A stretch of DNA of 64,000 nt from Aquimarina sp042434915 (GTDB lineage: Bacteria; Bacteroidota; Bacteroidia; Flavobacteriales; Flavobacteriaceae): contig NZ_CP170198.1 of the NCBI RefSeq assembly GCF_042434915.1, positions 1,798,001 to 1,862,000 on the forward strand, written 5' to 3'. The position numbers and the translations under genes were made by a program. Shown piece after piece: positions 17,082-29,388 of the stretch (positions within the stretch are counted from its first letter, which is position 1; every line of letters begins with the position of its first letter). The notes beneath the pieces were generated by a model. It was not told the origin of the DNA. It saw only the letters and a list, made by a program, of their open reading frames with translations, and ran no database searches.

Positions 17082-18331
17082 AACTACATTATTTGATATT
17101 TTTTACATCAATCACTTTTCATATAGCTGCTCAACAAAAACTCCCCGTACTCAGAGCAAATTCTCCAATTTTAAATATCAAAGAAGGAGATATTCTCACT
17201 ACCGAAATTTGGAGAGCTGATCAAAACGTCATGTGGGACGAATTTGTCACTAACTCATTTGAGGGAGTACTGCATCTTAGTTTTATTTCTGACATCGATA
17301 CGCTTTCATTAAAACTTCAATCAAACAAAACCTATGATTTCATTGTTTTGCTTCCAGAAAATGAAAAAGCATACACAAGAATTAGTACGGATACAAATAA
17401 AGAACCTTCTATTCCTCCTAAAAAAATAATAAGTTATAAATATCTTGATAACCGTTCTATCCAAACCAGCGATACGCTATCTTTTACCATTGGACCTGAT
17501 AACAGAATTTATCTCAAAGGAAAGATCAATCAATCGGACACTCTTAATTTTATATTTGACACAGGAGCAAATGCAATGGTTATCACCAAAGATTTAATAG
17601 GAGATAAGGTAAAGATGCAAGTAAACGGAACAACGCAAAATATTGGTTTTGATGGCAGTAAAACTGTATCTACAAGTTCTAACAATACCATAGAAATTGG
17701 CAATCTTAAATGGGATAGCGTTCCCTTTATTTCGGTAGACTATAAAAATAAGCTATTTGACGCAGTATTAGGATGGAATGCTTTCGAAAGAAAAATTATC
17801 GAACTTGATTATGACAAAAAGTTTCTTATAATCCATAATCAACTGAAGAATATTCCGTTAGGCTATCAAAAAATTGAAACCAAAATGATTGGAGGTTTAC
17901 CTTATATCTATTGTACTCTTACTGATAATGATAAAATTAGCAAAGGTTGGATAGAATTTGATACTGGCTACAATTACAGTATCTTACTAAGTCAGTTTTT
18001 TGATATCAACAATACTTTGGAAAATTCTTTGATTAAAACAGGAGACGGTACCGCTTCAGGAAGTATTGGTATTCGTAAAAAGACGAACGAATATTTACTT
18101 CCAGAATTAAAAATCGGGAACCTTGCTACTTACCAAATTCCAATTTCGATAAGCACTATTGATACAGAAAATACAATAAATAATGATTACCTAGGAAATG
18201 CATTACTCAAACGCTTCAATGCTATTTTAGATTTCAAAAATTATCTTATCTATTTAAAACCAAATACACTCTTACACACAACTTATTATAAGCGTATCAA
18301 AGAAAAAAATGTTCGTTCCACCCACAATTAA
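17078..18331 (+). CDS. exported retropepsin/pepsin-like aspartic protease
   Basis: 417-residue protein with signal peptide MKLHYLIFFTSITFHIAAQ. Two aspartic-protease motifs are present: FDTGANAMV (Asp161) and FDTGYNYS (Asp295). A two-lobed single-chain enzyme acting outside the cytoplasm is therefore likely. Each motif is followed by strands and a glycine near a hydrophobic pair, as in retropepsin-like domains. The second lobe has Tyr after DTG instead of the usual Ala/Ser. The N-terminal ~130 residues form an additional beta-rich domain of unknown role. It overlaps the MarR gene by 4 bp and shares its operator, so its synthesis is probably under MarR control. The substrate is unknown. Confidence 0.85.
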   Translation: MKLHYLIFFTSITFHIAAQQKLPVLRANSPILNIKEGDILTTEIWRADQNVMWDEFVTNSFEGVLHLSFISDIDTLSLKLQSNKTYDFIVLLPENEKAYTRISTDTNKEPSIPPKKIISYKYLDNRSIQTSDTLSFTIGPDNRIYLKGKINQSDTLNFIFDTGANAMVITKDLIGDKVKMQVNGTTQNIGFDGSKTVSTSSNNTIEIGNLKWDSVPFISVDYKNKLFDAVLGWNAFERKIIELDYDKKFLIIHNQLKNIPLGYQKIETKMIGGLPYIYCTLTDNDKISKGWIEFDTGYNYSILLSQFFDINNTLENSLIKTGDGTASGSIGIRKKTNEYLLPELKIGNLATYQIPISISTIDTENTINNDYLGNALLKRFNAILDFKNYLIYLKPNTLLHTTYYKRIKEKNVRSTHN

Positions 18332-18425
18332 CTATGTCTAGACTTCAAATTTAAGATTTCAATATTCTAGAAACCGACGTTTTTTGGTATTTTAGTGCCT
18401 TCAAAAATGATAAAAACTCCCTTAG

Positions 18426-20927
18426 ATGATTAAAAAAACGTATGGACTATTGTTATATACAGTAGTCATTCTATCCTTTGGTGGATGTTCTGTACTTTCC
18501 TCAAAAAAAGGTAAAACAGCAGCATCAGAGACTAGTAAACCCAAAGCAACCGACAAGGATGCTATAAAGCCTTATAATAAGGTAATTACAGACAAAGCAA
18601 TTAGTGATCCTGGACTCTTTACTATTCATAATATTGATAGTAAATACTATTACGAGATTCCTGATTCCTTACTCAATCGTGAAATGTTGATGGTTACAAG
18701 AATTGCAAAGACTGCTACTGGAATTGGGTTTGGTGGTGGAAAGCAAAATACCCAAGTGCTTAGATGGCAACGCAAAAACAAACAAATTCTTTTACGTGTC
18801 GTTTCGCATCAAATCGTAGCAGCAGATTCGTTACCGATACATGAAGCGGTTGAAAACTCCAATTTTGAGCCCGTTCTATATGCCTTCCCAATAAAAGCTT
18901 TTAACAAAGATAGTGTACAGGGTTCCACCTCTACTGTAATCGAGGTAACCAATTTGTTTAAGAAAGATGTCAAAGCTTTAGGTTTTCCTGACAGACGCCG
19001 TAAACAATATAAAATTTCTAAACTTGATGATAGCCGTTCGTATATCGACACCCTACGTAGCTATCCTCTTAATATAGAAGCGCGCCATGTAAAAACTTAC
19101 AATGCTGCAGCACCTCCTTCTAACACCAGTACGGGATCCATTTCATTGGAGATGAGCAATTCGATGATTTTATTGCCAAAAACTCCTATGAAAAGAAGGT
19201 ATTTTGATCAACGTGTAGGTTGGTTCGCTAGAGGGCAAGTAGATTACGGTTTAGAAACACAAAAAAGTGAAACTGTACGCTACTTAGACCGTTGGAGACT
19301 AGAAGTACGAGATGAAGATAAAGAAAAATTTGAACGAGGTGAACTTGTGGTGCCTAAAAAACAGATCGTATATTATATTGATCGTGCGACGCCTCAAAAA
19401 TGGAGACAATATATAAAGGATGGTATTGAAGACTGGCAAATAGCTTTTGAAGCGGCTGGTTTTAAAGATGCAATAATTGCCAAAGATCCTCCTAGTCTTG
19501 AAGAAGATCCAGACTGGAGTCCAGAAGATGTACGCTACTCGGTAGTGCGCTATTTGGCCTCTCCTATTCCTAATGCTAATGGACCACACGTAAGTGATCC
19601 TAGATCTGGCGAAATATTAGAAAGTGATATCAATTGGTATCATAATGTAATGTCATTATTGCGTAACTGGTTTTTTGTCCAAACCGCTGCAATTAACCCA
19701 AATGCTCAAGGAGTTGCTTTTAAAGATGAAGTTATGGGACGCTTGATCCGGTTTGTTTCTTCTCACGAAGTAGGACATACACTAGGGTTGCCTCATAACA
19801 TGGGAAGTAGTGTGGCATACCCCGTAGATTCTTTAAGAAGTCCTGCATTTACTAAAAAATATGGAACAGCACCATCAATTATGGACTATGCTCGCTTTAA
19901 TTACGTAGCACAGCCAGGCGATGGTGATGTAGCTTTAATGCCCAATATTGGCGTGTACGATAAATATGCAATACAATGGGGGTATAAACCTATTTTGGAT
20001 AAAACAGCAGAAGATGAAAAGAAAACACTTGATAGTTGGATCTTAGAACACCAAAATGACCCTATGTATCGTTTTGGGAAACAACAACGCGGTGTAATTG
20101 ATCCTAGTTCTCAAACCGAAGATCTCGGAGATGATGCAGTAAAAGCAAGTATGTATGGTATCAAAAATTTACAACGTATTGTGCCAAATCTAATTACTTG
20201 GACTGCCGAGGATGGTAAGAATTATGAAGATCTTAAAACCATGTACGAACAAGTTTTAGGTCAGTTTAATCGTTATATGGGGCATGTAACTAGTAATATT
20301 GGTGGTGTGTATGAATATTATAAAACATATGATCAAAAAGGTGCTGTATACACACATGTAGCCAAAACAAAACAAAAACGTGCTATGGCATTCTTAAATG
20401 ATCAACTTTTTAACACCCCTACTTGGTTATTAGAAAAAAGTATATTCGATAAAATAGAATCTGCAGGTACTATAGAACGTATTCGCAGATTTCAAGTGCG
20501 TACCCTAGATAACCTTTTAGATCATGGGAGGATGGCGCGTTTAATTGAGAATGAAGCACTCAATACAAAGGATGCGTACACATTACTTGATATGATGCGT
20601 GAATTGCGTACTGGACTTTGGTCCGAACTACGATCGGGTAAGAAAACTGACGTTTATCGTCGTAATCTACAACGAGCTTATATTGATCGTTTACAGTTTC
20701 TTATGACTAAAGAGCAACCCAAAATTCCTGAAAATGTAAGACGTTGGGTAGTTCGTACAGATGTCAATGCCTCACAAAGTGATATTCGTGCTGTCGTACG
20801 CGCCGAGTTAAATACACTACGTCGCGATGCGCGTAATGCAATCTCAAGATTATCTGATACGATGACTAAATATCATTTACAGGATATTGTTGAACGTATC
20901 GACATAATTTTGGATCCTAAAGCTTGA
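18426..20927 (+). CDS. zinc-dependent metalloprotease lipoprotein (metzincin; DUF5117/DUF5118 family)
   Basis: 833-residue cell-envelope protease. A lipoprotein signal ends at Cys in LSFGGCSVLSS, so it should be lipid-anchored in the outer membrane or periplasm. The metzincin site is HEVGHTLGLPH (His447, Glu448, His451, His457), and a Met-turn follows in SIMDYARFNY. The domain order (N-terminal beta domains, then the metzincin core, then a helical tail) is that of the DUF5118-DUF5117-DUF4953 proteins common in Bacteroidota. It is monocistronic with its own terminator. Its substrate and physiological role are not known. Confidence 0.9.
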   Translation: MIKKTYGLLLYTVVILSFGGCSVLSSKKGKTAASETSKPKATDKDAIKPYNKVITDKAISDPGLFTIHNIDSKYYYEIPDSLLNREMLMVTRIAKTATGIGFGGGKQNTQVLRWQRKNKQILLRVVSHQIVAADSLPIHEAVENSNFEPVLYAFPIKAFNKDSVQGSTSTVIEVTNLFKKDVKALGFPDRRRKQYKISKLDDSRSYIDTLRSYPLNIEARHVKTYNAAAPPSNTSTGSISLEMSNSMILLPKTPMKRRYFDQRVGWFARGQVDYGLETQKSETVRYLDRWRLEVRDEDKEKFERGELVVPKKQIVYYIDRATPQKWRQYIKDGIEDWQIAFEAAGFKDAIIAKDPPSLEEDPDWSPEDVRYSVVRYLASPIPNANGPHVSDPRSGEILESDINWYHNVMSLLRNWFFVQTAAINPNAQGVAFKDEVMGRLIRFVSSHEVGHTLGLPHNMGSSVAYPVDSLRSPAFTKKYGTAPSIMDYARFNYVAQPGDGDVALMPNIGVYDKYAIQWGYKPILDKTAEDEKKTLDSWILEHQNDPMYRFGKQQRGVIDPSSQTEDLGDDAVKASMYGIKNLQRIVPNLITWTAEDGKNYEDLKTMYEQVLGQFNRYMGHVTSNIGGVYEYYKTYDQKGAVYTHVAKTKQKRAMAFLNDQLFNTPTWLLEKSIFDKIESAGTIERIRRFQVRTLDNLLDHGRMARLIENEALNTKDAYTLLDMMRELRTGLWSELRSGKKTDVYRRNLQRAYIDRLQFLMTKEQPKIPENVRRWVVRTDVNASQSDIRAVVRAELNTLRRDARNAISRLSDTMTKYHLQDIVERIDIILDPKA

Positions 20928-20957
20928 TTACAAATCATTCAAAATAACTAAAGACAC

Positions 20958-20994
20958 AATCCTGTTTGATTAGGTAATCAAACAGGATTTTTTT
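20958..20994 (+). terminator. terminator after the metzincin gene
   Basis: A 15-bp perfect inverted repeat (20958-20972 and 20975-20989, around a GG centre) followed by a 7-T run, 30 bp after the stop codon. Confidence 0.85.
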
Positions 20995-21162
20995 ATCCCT
21001 GTACTTATCACTGTCTATACTTATAAATCTTATTTAATCCTACGGATATAAGTATACTTTTTTAGAAACGGAAACCAGCTTATAAACTTTATACCACTAT
21101 AAAAGTAAATAGGCAAGTTAATTTCTTAGCCTATATCAATTTTAATTTTCTTATTGATATAG

Positions 21163-21170
21163 TACCTTCG
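21163..21170 (+). promoter_or_regulatory. possible -7 box TACCTTCG for the nitroreductase
   Basis: A TAnnTTTG variant with C at position 7, 16 bp before the ATG. No TTG at the standard distance was found, so support is modest. Confidence 0.35.
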
Positions 21171-21186
21171 CGGCAAAAGACTTTGT

Positions 21187-21819
21187 ATGGAATTATTAGA
21201 TAAATTACAATGGCGTTATGCTGCCAAAGCCATGAACGGTAAAAAAGTACCTCAAGCTAAAATTGATAATATTATAGAGGCTGCTTCGCTCGCTCCAACC
21301 TCTAGCGGATTACAACCTTTTGAAATTTTAGTTATTACTAATCAAGAGATTAAAGAGAAAATTAAACCCGTAGCATGGAATCAGTCGGTAATTACTGATT
21401 GCTCACATTTACTAGTATTTGCTGCTTGGGATACCTATACAGCTGATCGTATAAATAAGATGTTTGATTTAACCAATGAAGTTCGCGGTTTTAAAAACGA
21501 AGGATGGGAAAATTATCGAAAAATGTTACTTGACAGTTATCCTCAAAAAGATGCTGAAGTGAATTTTAATCATGCTGCTAAACAAGCATATATTGCTTTT
21601 TCTCAATCAATAGCCGCTGCTGCTTTTGAAGAAGTTGATAGCACTCCGTTAGAAGGTTTTGATCCTACTGCCGTGGATGAAATTTTAAATTTAAGAGAAA
21701 AAGGGTTACGTAGTTGTGTTATGTTACCGCTTGGATACCGTGATGAAGAGAATGACTGGTTGGTTAATTTGGTTAAAGTTAGAAAAAGTAAAGACGATTT
21801 AGTTACCATCATTGATTAA
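21187..21819 (+). CDS. NAD(P)H-dependent oxidoreductase, nitroreductase family (NfsB-like)
   Basis: 210-residue FMN-binding oxidoreductase, cytoplasmic and expected to be a dimer. Family features are the N-terminal WRYAAKAM, which places arginine on the FMN phosphate; AASLAPTSSGLQPFEILVI; and the C-terminal LPLGYRDEENDW. The length equals typical NfsB/NfnB enzymes. Members reduce nitroaromatics, quinones or flavins, and the natural substrate cannot be read from sequence. It stands alone between the metzincin terminator and a convergent methyltransferase. Confidence 0.9.
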   Translation: MELLDKLQWRYAAKAMNGKKVPQAKIDNIIEAASLAPTSSGLQPFEILVITNQEIKEKIKPVAWNQSVITDCSHLLVFAAWDTYTADRINKMFDLTNEVRGFKNEGWENYRKMLLDSYPQKDAEVNFNHAAKQAYIAFSQSIAAAAFEEVDSTPLEGFDPTAVDEILNLREKGLRSCVMLPLGYRDEENDWLVNLVKVRKSKDDLVTIID

Positions 21820-22054
21820 TACTATTTCCAATATAATTTTAAATCTTTGTAAATAAAAACCTCTATAATTAGATATCCCCAAAATGTTTGAAACTTTTGG
21901 GGGTACCTACTACTATAAAATTCAAGAGAGCATAAGCTTTAAATTTTAAATCATAGAGAATCATTTAAGAAATAAAATCTATATCTTGATAGTAGTATAC
22001 TTACTTAAGCAACTTTTTTATTAAAATTTGGAGCCAATTATATCACAGCGTTTT
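21820..22054. other. intergenic region between convergent genes
   Basis: Contains a hairpin, CCCCAAAA (21877-21884) with TTTTGGGG (21895-21902), but no T-run on either side. It may be a weak or Rho-assisted end. Nothing else is recognisable. Confidence 0.35.
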
Positions 22055-23221
22055 TTACTTTTCTAGATTGAACTTTGCCTTTTTACTACCTTCATACATT
22101 TCATATTTGACCAACCTACCTTCGAGCTTACCATTAAATACTTTAATTTTTCTAGAAGGCCTAAGACCTACATATTTTAATCCTTCCAAATTGGATGTTA
22201 TAAACCATGCATTTGTTCCCGGATACCCCTTTTTTAAAGTATCGCCAATCTGGGCATAAAATTCTTCTATATTTAACTGTTGTAAACGCTCCCCATAAGG
22301 AGGGTTAAAAACCATGTGTAATGAGCCTTCAGTAGGTTTTGAACTTTCAAAAAAATCATCTTCTTTAACAGTTATAAAATCAGAAAGATTTGCGTTAATT
22401 ACATTTTCTTTCGTTTTACGTACGGCAGAAGGTGCTTTATCTGATGCAAAGATTTTAAACGTAAAATCTCTAACTTTTTTAAGAGATGCAGCCTCTATTT
22501 TTTCAAAAAGATCCATATCCCAATCTAACCACTTTTCAAAGGCAAACTCTTTTCGATTCAAATTCGCAGGAATATTACAAGCGATCATAGCAGCTTCTAT
22601 AGCCAACGTCCCACTACCACACATTGGATCCATAAAATCACATTGACCTCTCCAACCAGAATGCAATAATACACCAGCGGCCAAGACTTCATTTATTGGT
22701 GCTATATTAGTTACTGTTCTATAACCTCGATGGTGTAATGATCCACCAGAACTATCCAAAGAAACTGTACACATATTTTCCTGAATATGAATATTAATTG
22801 TCAAATCAGGATACTCTGTATCAACATTGGGACGTTCCCCTGATTCTTCTCTAAATTTATCTACAATAGCATCTTTAGCTTTAAGCGAAACAAATTGAGA
22901 ATGTTTAAATTTAGTGGAGTGAACTGTTGCATATATTGCGAAAGTATCATTTGCATCCATATAATTCTCCCAAGTAAGGGATCTTACAAAATTATATAAA
23001 TCCTTTTCATTTTGAATTCTCTTATCACCAATTGGTTTTAGTATTTTTAATGCAGTTCGTAAACAGAGATTTGCTTTGTACATAAAACCCAAATCACCAT
23101 AAAAGCTAACTACCCTATTTCCTGTCTTCACACGTTCTGCTCCGAGATCTCTTAACTCTTTTGCCAATAATTCTTCAAAACCAAAAAAAGTTTTGGCTGT
23201 CATTTTATACGAATTGCTCAC
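22055..23221 (-). CDS. THUMP-domain class I methyltransferase (RlmL N-half / YpsC-like rRNA guanine-N2 methyltransferase)
   Basis: 388-residue SAM-dependent RNA methyltransferase. The N-terminal ferredoxin-like and THUMP domains (about 1-165) include TFFGFEELLAKELRDLGAE. The Rossmann methyltransferase domain carries motif I DPMCGSGTLAIEAA and motif IV NPPYGER, the signature of N2-guanine methylation in 23S rRNA. Its size matches the single-domain YpsC/RlmL-N type rather than full RlmKL. It is convergent with the nitroreductase and divergent from another methyltransferase. The family is secure; the exact rRNA site is inferred from homologues. Confidence 0.9.
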   Translation of the reverse strand: MSNSYKMTAKTFFGFEELLAKELRDLGAERVKTGNRVVSFYGDLGFMYKANLCLRTALKILKPIGDKRIQNEKDLYNFVRSLTWENYMDANDTFAIYATVHSTKFKHSQFVSLKAKDAIVDKFREESGERPNVDTEYPDLTINIHIQENMCTVSLDSSGGSLHHRGYRTVTNIAPINEVLAAGVLLHSGWRGQCDFMDPMCGSGTLAIEAAMIACNIPANLNRKEFAFEKWLDWDMDLFEKIEAASLKKVRDFTFKIFASDKAPSAVRKTKENVINANLSDFITVKEDDFFESSKPTEGSLHMVFNPPYGERLQQLNIEEFYAQIGDTLKKGYPGTNAWFITSNLEGLKYVGLRPSRKIKVFNGKLEGRLVKYEMYEGSKKAKFNLEK

Positions 23222-23260
23222 TATATTGTTATTCTCTAGTTATAAATTGCAAAAATACAT

Positions 23261-23268
23261 TAATTTTG
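23261..23268 (+). promoter_or_regulatory. -7 box TAATTTTG placed for near-leaderless transcription
   Basis: An exact TAnnTTTG whose last base is 6 bp before the ATG at 23275. With the usual ~7-nt distance, the mRNA would start at or next to the initiation codon. Confidence 0.5.
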
Positions 23269-23274
23269 CCCTCT

Positions 23275-24006
23275 ATGCTAAAAGATTCTACAAAGTGGTA
23301 TGCGTCATGGTTTGACACACCCTATTATCATATTTTATACAAAGATCGTGATCATGCTGAAGCACAAAGCTTTATGGATAAACTCACACATTATCTTAAT
23401 TTAAGTGCTGGAGAAAAAGTACTTGACCTTGCTTGTGGTAAGGGTAGACATAGTATTTATTTAAATTCATTAGGGCTTGAGGTTACTGGTGTAGATTTAT
23501 CCCCTGAGAGTATAATACATGCCCAGCAGTTTAGTAATGAAACACTTCATTTTGAAGTACATGATATGTGTAAGCCTTATGGTAATAAATTCGATGCAGT
23601 TTTTAATTTATTTACAAGCTTTGGGTATTTTGATAATGAAGAAGATAATCTAAATACTTTAAAAGCGATTAAAGCTGATCTTAACGAAAACGGAATAGCT
23701 TGTATAGATTTTCTAAATACACCTTACGTACTCAATAATCTAATAGCAGAAGAAACCAAAGTTGTAGATACTATTTCATTTGATTTAAAACGCTATTATA
23801 AAGACGGGCATATTTTTAAGGAGATACGCTTCTCTGACCAGGGAGAAGAATATTTTTATACAGAGCGCGTCAAAGCGATAACACTTGATAATTTCAAAGA
23901 ATTATTTGAAAGAGCTGATATTCACTTATTAGATACCTTTGGAGATTATGCATTAAATAAATATCATAAGAATCATTCACCTAGACTTATTTTAATTTTT
24001 AAATAG
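23275..24006 (+). CDS. class I SAM-dependent methyltransferase, small-molecule type
   Basis: 243-residue methyltransferase with motif I VLDLACGKGRHSIYL and an acidic VTGVDLSPESI loop (ribose-binding Asp), plus FDAVFNLFTSFGYF, typical of the UbiE/Methyltransf_25-like group. No membrane or RNA-binding domain is present. The ATG at 23275 is chosen because the longer frame overlaps the divergent gene and the -7 box lies inside it. Its stop codon shares a base with the GTG start of the ZIP transporter gene, so the two are translationally coupled. The substrate is unknown. Confidence 0.88.
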   Translation: MLKDSTKWYASWFDTPYYHILYKDRDHAEAQSFMDKLTHYLNLSAGEKVLDLACGKGRHSIYLNSLGLEVTGVDLSPESIIHAQQFSNETLHFEVHDMCKPYGNKFDAVFNLFTSFGYFDNEEDNLNTLKAIKADLNENGIACIDFLNTPYVLNNLIAEETKVVDTISFDLKRYYKDGHIFKEIRFSDQGEEYFYTERVKAITLDNFKELFERADIHLLDTFGDYALNKYHKNHSPRLILIFK

Positions 24007-24683
24007 TGTATCACTATCTTCCTTCCATACTTGCTGTACTTATTGGTTTCTTAATCGTCTATATATTTAAACCAAACAATCAGAAAAACTTAAAACTACT
24101 ATTAGCGTTTAGTGGTGCTTTTCTGTTAGCAATAACTGTATTCAATTTACTTCCTGAAGTTTTTGAAGATCACGAAAATTCTAAATCCATCGGAGTGTGG
24201 ATCATGATTGGTATTTTATTTCAAAAGATTCTAGAATATTTTTCAAGAGGTGCAGAACATGGACATCTTCATTTAGATAATAAAACACATAAAGTTCCCA
24301 TACTGCTTTTTATAAGTTTGGGAATTCATGCATTGCTAGAAGGTTTTCCTATTCATCATAGTGAAGGGATAATCTTGGGAATTATTGTCCATAAAATTCC
24401 GATTGCAATGATTTTAACTACATTTCTCTTAAAAACAGAAATTAAACGTCCAGTGATTTTTATTTTACTCTCTATTTTTGCAATGATGACACCATTGGGA
24501 ACTTTAGTTGCTAGCTATGTAACCGAATTACAACTGTACTACAAAGAAATTACAGCTATAGTTATTGGAATATTTCTACACGTCTCAACTACAATACTAT
24601 TTGAGAGTAATGAAGGTCACAAATTTAATGTGACCAAATTAGCAGTGATTTTATTGGCCACTGCAATTGCTTATTTAATATAA
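24006..24683 (+). CDS. ZIP-family divalent metal transporter
   Basis: 225-residue inner-membrane protein with about 7-8 hydrophobic segments, predicted to bring zinc or iron into the cytoplasm. ZIP metal-site motifs are HALLEGFPIHH in the TM4 position and HKIPIAM in the TM5 position. A His-rich loop (AEHGHLHLDNKTH) lies between earlier helices, as in many ZIPs. The start is GTG at 24006, overlapping the preceding TAG stop by one base; no ATG lies near it. A DUF4268 gene follows 2 bp later, giving a tight three-gene unit. Confidence 0.88.
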   Translation: MYHYLPSILAVLIGFLIVYIFKPNNQKNLKLLLAFSGAFLLAITVFNLLPEVFEDHENSKSIGVWIMIGILFQKILEYFSRGAEHGHLHLDNKTHKVPILLFISLGIHALLEGFPIHHSEGIILGIIVHKIPIAMILTTFLLKTEIKRPVIFILLSIFAMMTPLGTLVASYVTELQLYYKEITAIVIGIFLHVSTTILFESNEGHKFNVTKLAVILLATAIAYLI

Positions 24684-24685
24684 AA

Positions 24686-25114
24686 ATGTTTAGTAAAGAG
24701 CAGTCAAAACATATGCGTCAACAATTCTGGATTGGTTTTGGAAAAAAATATCCACGAAAATGGCTCTTATATAACACTAAAATTAAAGATTTAAGTTTAA
24801 AATTCTCTTTTTCAACTAAGCAAGCTCAAGTCTCTATTGATATAGAACATACCGATGAGTTACTACGAGCGTATTATTTTGATAAACTCGTAAGTTTACA
24901 ATCCCTTCTAATCGAAAGCTGTGGCGAAGACTTTACTTTTGAAGAAAATTATAGTTTAGAAAATGGTAAAGTCATCTCTAGAATTTATGCAACTAAAGAA
25001 AAAGTTAGTATCCACAATCCTAATACTTGGGAAGATACTATGGCTTTCTTTAATCAATATATGGCACAATTGGAAGATTTTTTTATTACGTACAAAGATT
25101 ATATTGACAGCTAA
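24686..25114 (+). CDS. DUF4268 domain protein
   Basis: 142-residue cytoplasmic protein of the DUF4268 family, recognised from MFSKEQSKHMRQQFWIGFGK and the C-terminal WEDTMAFFNQYMAQLEDFF. DUF4268 domains are often found at the C-terminus of restriction or nuclease-type proteins, but stand-alone copies such as this are common in Flavobacteria and have no known function. It begins 2 bp after the ZIP transporter gene and is the last gene of the operon. Confidence 0.8.
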   Translation: MFSKEQSKHMRQQFWIGFGKKYPRKWLLYNTKIKDLSLKFSFSTKQAQVSIDIEHTDELLRAYYFDKLVSLQSLLIESCGEDFTFEENYSLENGKVISRIYATKEKVSIHNPNTWEDTMAFFNQYMAQLEDFFITYKDYIDS

Positions 25115-25136
25115 GCAACAGGAAATATTTAAATTC

Positions 25137-25766
25137 TTATTTAATTACATAGTTGTAAATAAAGATATAATGCAAAAAACTACCTCCCATTACAAATAAG
25201 TGCCAGATTACATGATTAAATAGCATTTTTTCTCTTACATAAAATATAATTCCTAGACTGTATACAAGTCCACCTGCTAAGAGAACCACCAATCCCTCAA
25301 TGCCAACCTTACCTATTAAATTTGAAATATCGAATATAATCAACCAACCTATAATTAAATATAGCGATAGCGAAATTACTTCGAACCTACCAGTAAAAAA
25401 TATCTTCAAACTTGATCCGATAAGTACTAGTAACCAAACTGCTATAAAAATCTCTAATCCATAACTGTCATATATTGTGATCAAAGTAACCGGACTATAC
25501 GTACCTGCAATTAAGATATAAATACTGATATGATCCAAAATCCTAAGTTTTCGTTTATATAGTCTATTTGTAGAATAATGGTATAAAAAGGAAACCAAGT
25601 ATAATATAGAAAGTGAACTACTGTATATTATGACCGAGAGTACCTGAACATTCTGTTGATAATCAATGTTAACCAATAGCCAAAAAGCGCCAAAAAGTGC
25701 AAGCAAAAATCCAAAACCATGAGTTCTGTAGTTCCATTTCTCTTCTAATAGTGATTGATTTAGCAT
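25137..25766 (-). CDS. hemolysin III / PAQR-family membrane protein
   Basis: 209 residues with seven hydrophobic segments. Family motifs of the putative metal-dependent hydrolase are present: FLYHYSTN (Ser and His region), LDHISIYILIAGTYSP (Asp-His), and the C-terminal HVIWHLFVMGGSFLHY with two histidines. These are the conserved positions of the CREST/PAQR superfamily. Despite the name, most bacterial members are not shown to be hemolytic; a lipid-modifying role is suspected. It is convergent with the DUF4268 gene, 22 bp away. Confidence 0.88.
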   Translation of the reverse strand: MLNQSLLEEKWNYRTHGFGFLLALFGAFWLLVNIDYQQNVQVLSVIIYSSSLSILYLVSFLYHYSTNRLYKRKLRILDHISIYILIAGTYSPVTLITIYDSYGLEIFIAVWLLVLIGSSLKIFFTGRFEVISLSLYLIIGWLIIFDISNLIGKVGIEGLVVLLAGGLVYSLGIIFYVREKMLFNHVIWHLFVMGGSFLHYIFIYNYVIK

Positions 25767-25847
25767 AGATTAGGTTCATTAAATTAAATGGTAATACAAA
25801 AAATTGCCAGGTTAAGTTAAAACTCAAAATATTTCATTTTGGTATAT

Positions 25848-25880
25848 AAAAAAAACCCTTCATCGATTGATGAAGGGTTT
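25848..25880 (-). terminator. terminator of the rRNA operon
   Basis: On the minus strand, AAACCCTTCATC pairs with GATGAAGGGTTT (12 bp, 25853-25864 and 25869-25880) around a 4-nt loop, followed by eight U. It lies just beyond the 5S rRNA. Confidence 0.9.
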
Positions 25881-25885
25881 CAAGA

Positions 25886-25990
<105 letters not shown>

Positions 25991-26142
25991 AAATTGTTAC
26001 CAGACCTAGGGTCGGGTAGTGTTAGCTAAGGTATGCTAACGATATATCTTAACATATAGATCAAATAAATACGAGGTAAAGTATATAAATAAATGTGTAA
26101 GTAAAGCAATTTACCACCCCGATTTCGTAAAAAACCGGGGGG

Positions 26143-28978
<2,836 letters not shown>

Positions 28979-29191
28979 TTTGCTTTAACTTGCTCTTTTA
29001 TTTAATATAATTACTAATTAATAAATCAATTAGTAACCTTTTACTCTTTTTTGTCATCACATCTTACTGTGATGCTCGTATGTATTTGATCAATATGTCA
29101 ATGAACGTGGCGAATCGCCACCGATAAAAATTATCAGTGAAATTCGTGTAGCACTCTCAAACAATTTTCATAATTGCCTCCAGGTGCTACC

Positions 29192-29268
29192 TGGTGGAGA
29201 ATATCGGAGTCGAACCGATGACCTCCTGCGTGCAAGGCAGGCGCTCTAGCCAGCTGAGCTAATCCCCC
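29192..29268 (-). tRNA. tRNA-Ala (anticodon TGC)
   Basis: A 74-nt cloverleaf plus an encoded CCA (29192-29194). Acceptor stem GGGGGAT pairs with ATTCTCC; the anticodon stem is CCTGC/GCAGG with loop CTTGCAC; the T-arm is TCGGTTCGACTCCGA. It sits in the 16S-23S spacer, as usual. Confidence 0.97.
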
Positions 29269-29388
29269 ATAATGAAATCCAGAATCTCGAATCCAGAATT
29301 AACAATTACGAAGTACTCAATTCTCAACTTCTAAAATTTCCTTTTCAACATTTCTTTGTATGAACGTATAAGTATTTCAACTTATTTG

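Noticed and set aside
21877..21902. Intrinsic terminator for the nitroreductase
   Set aside because: A GC-containing stem exists but there is no T-run on either strand.
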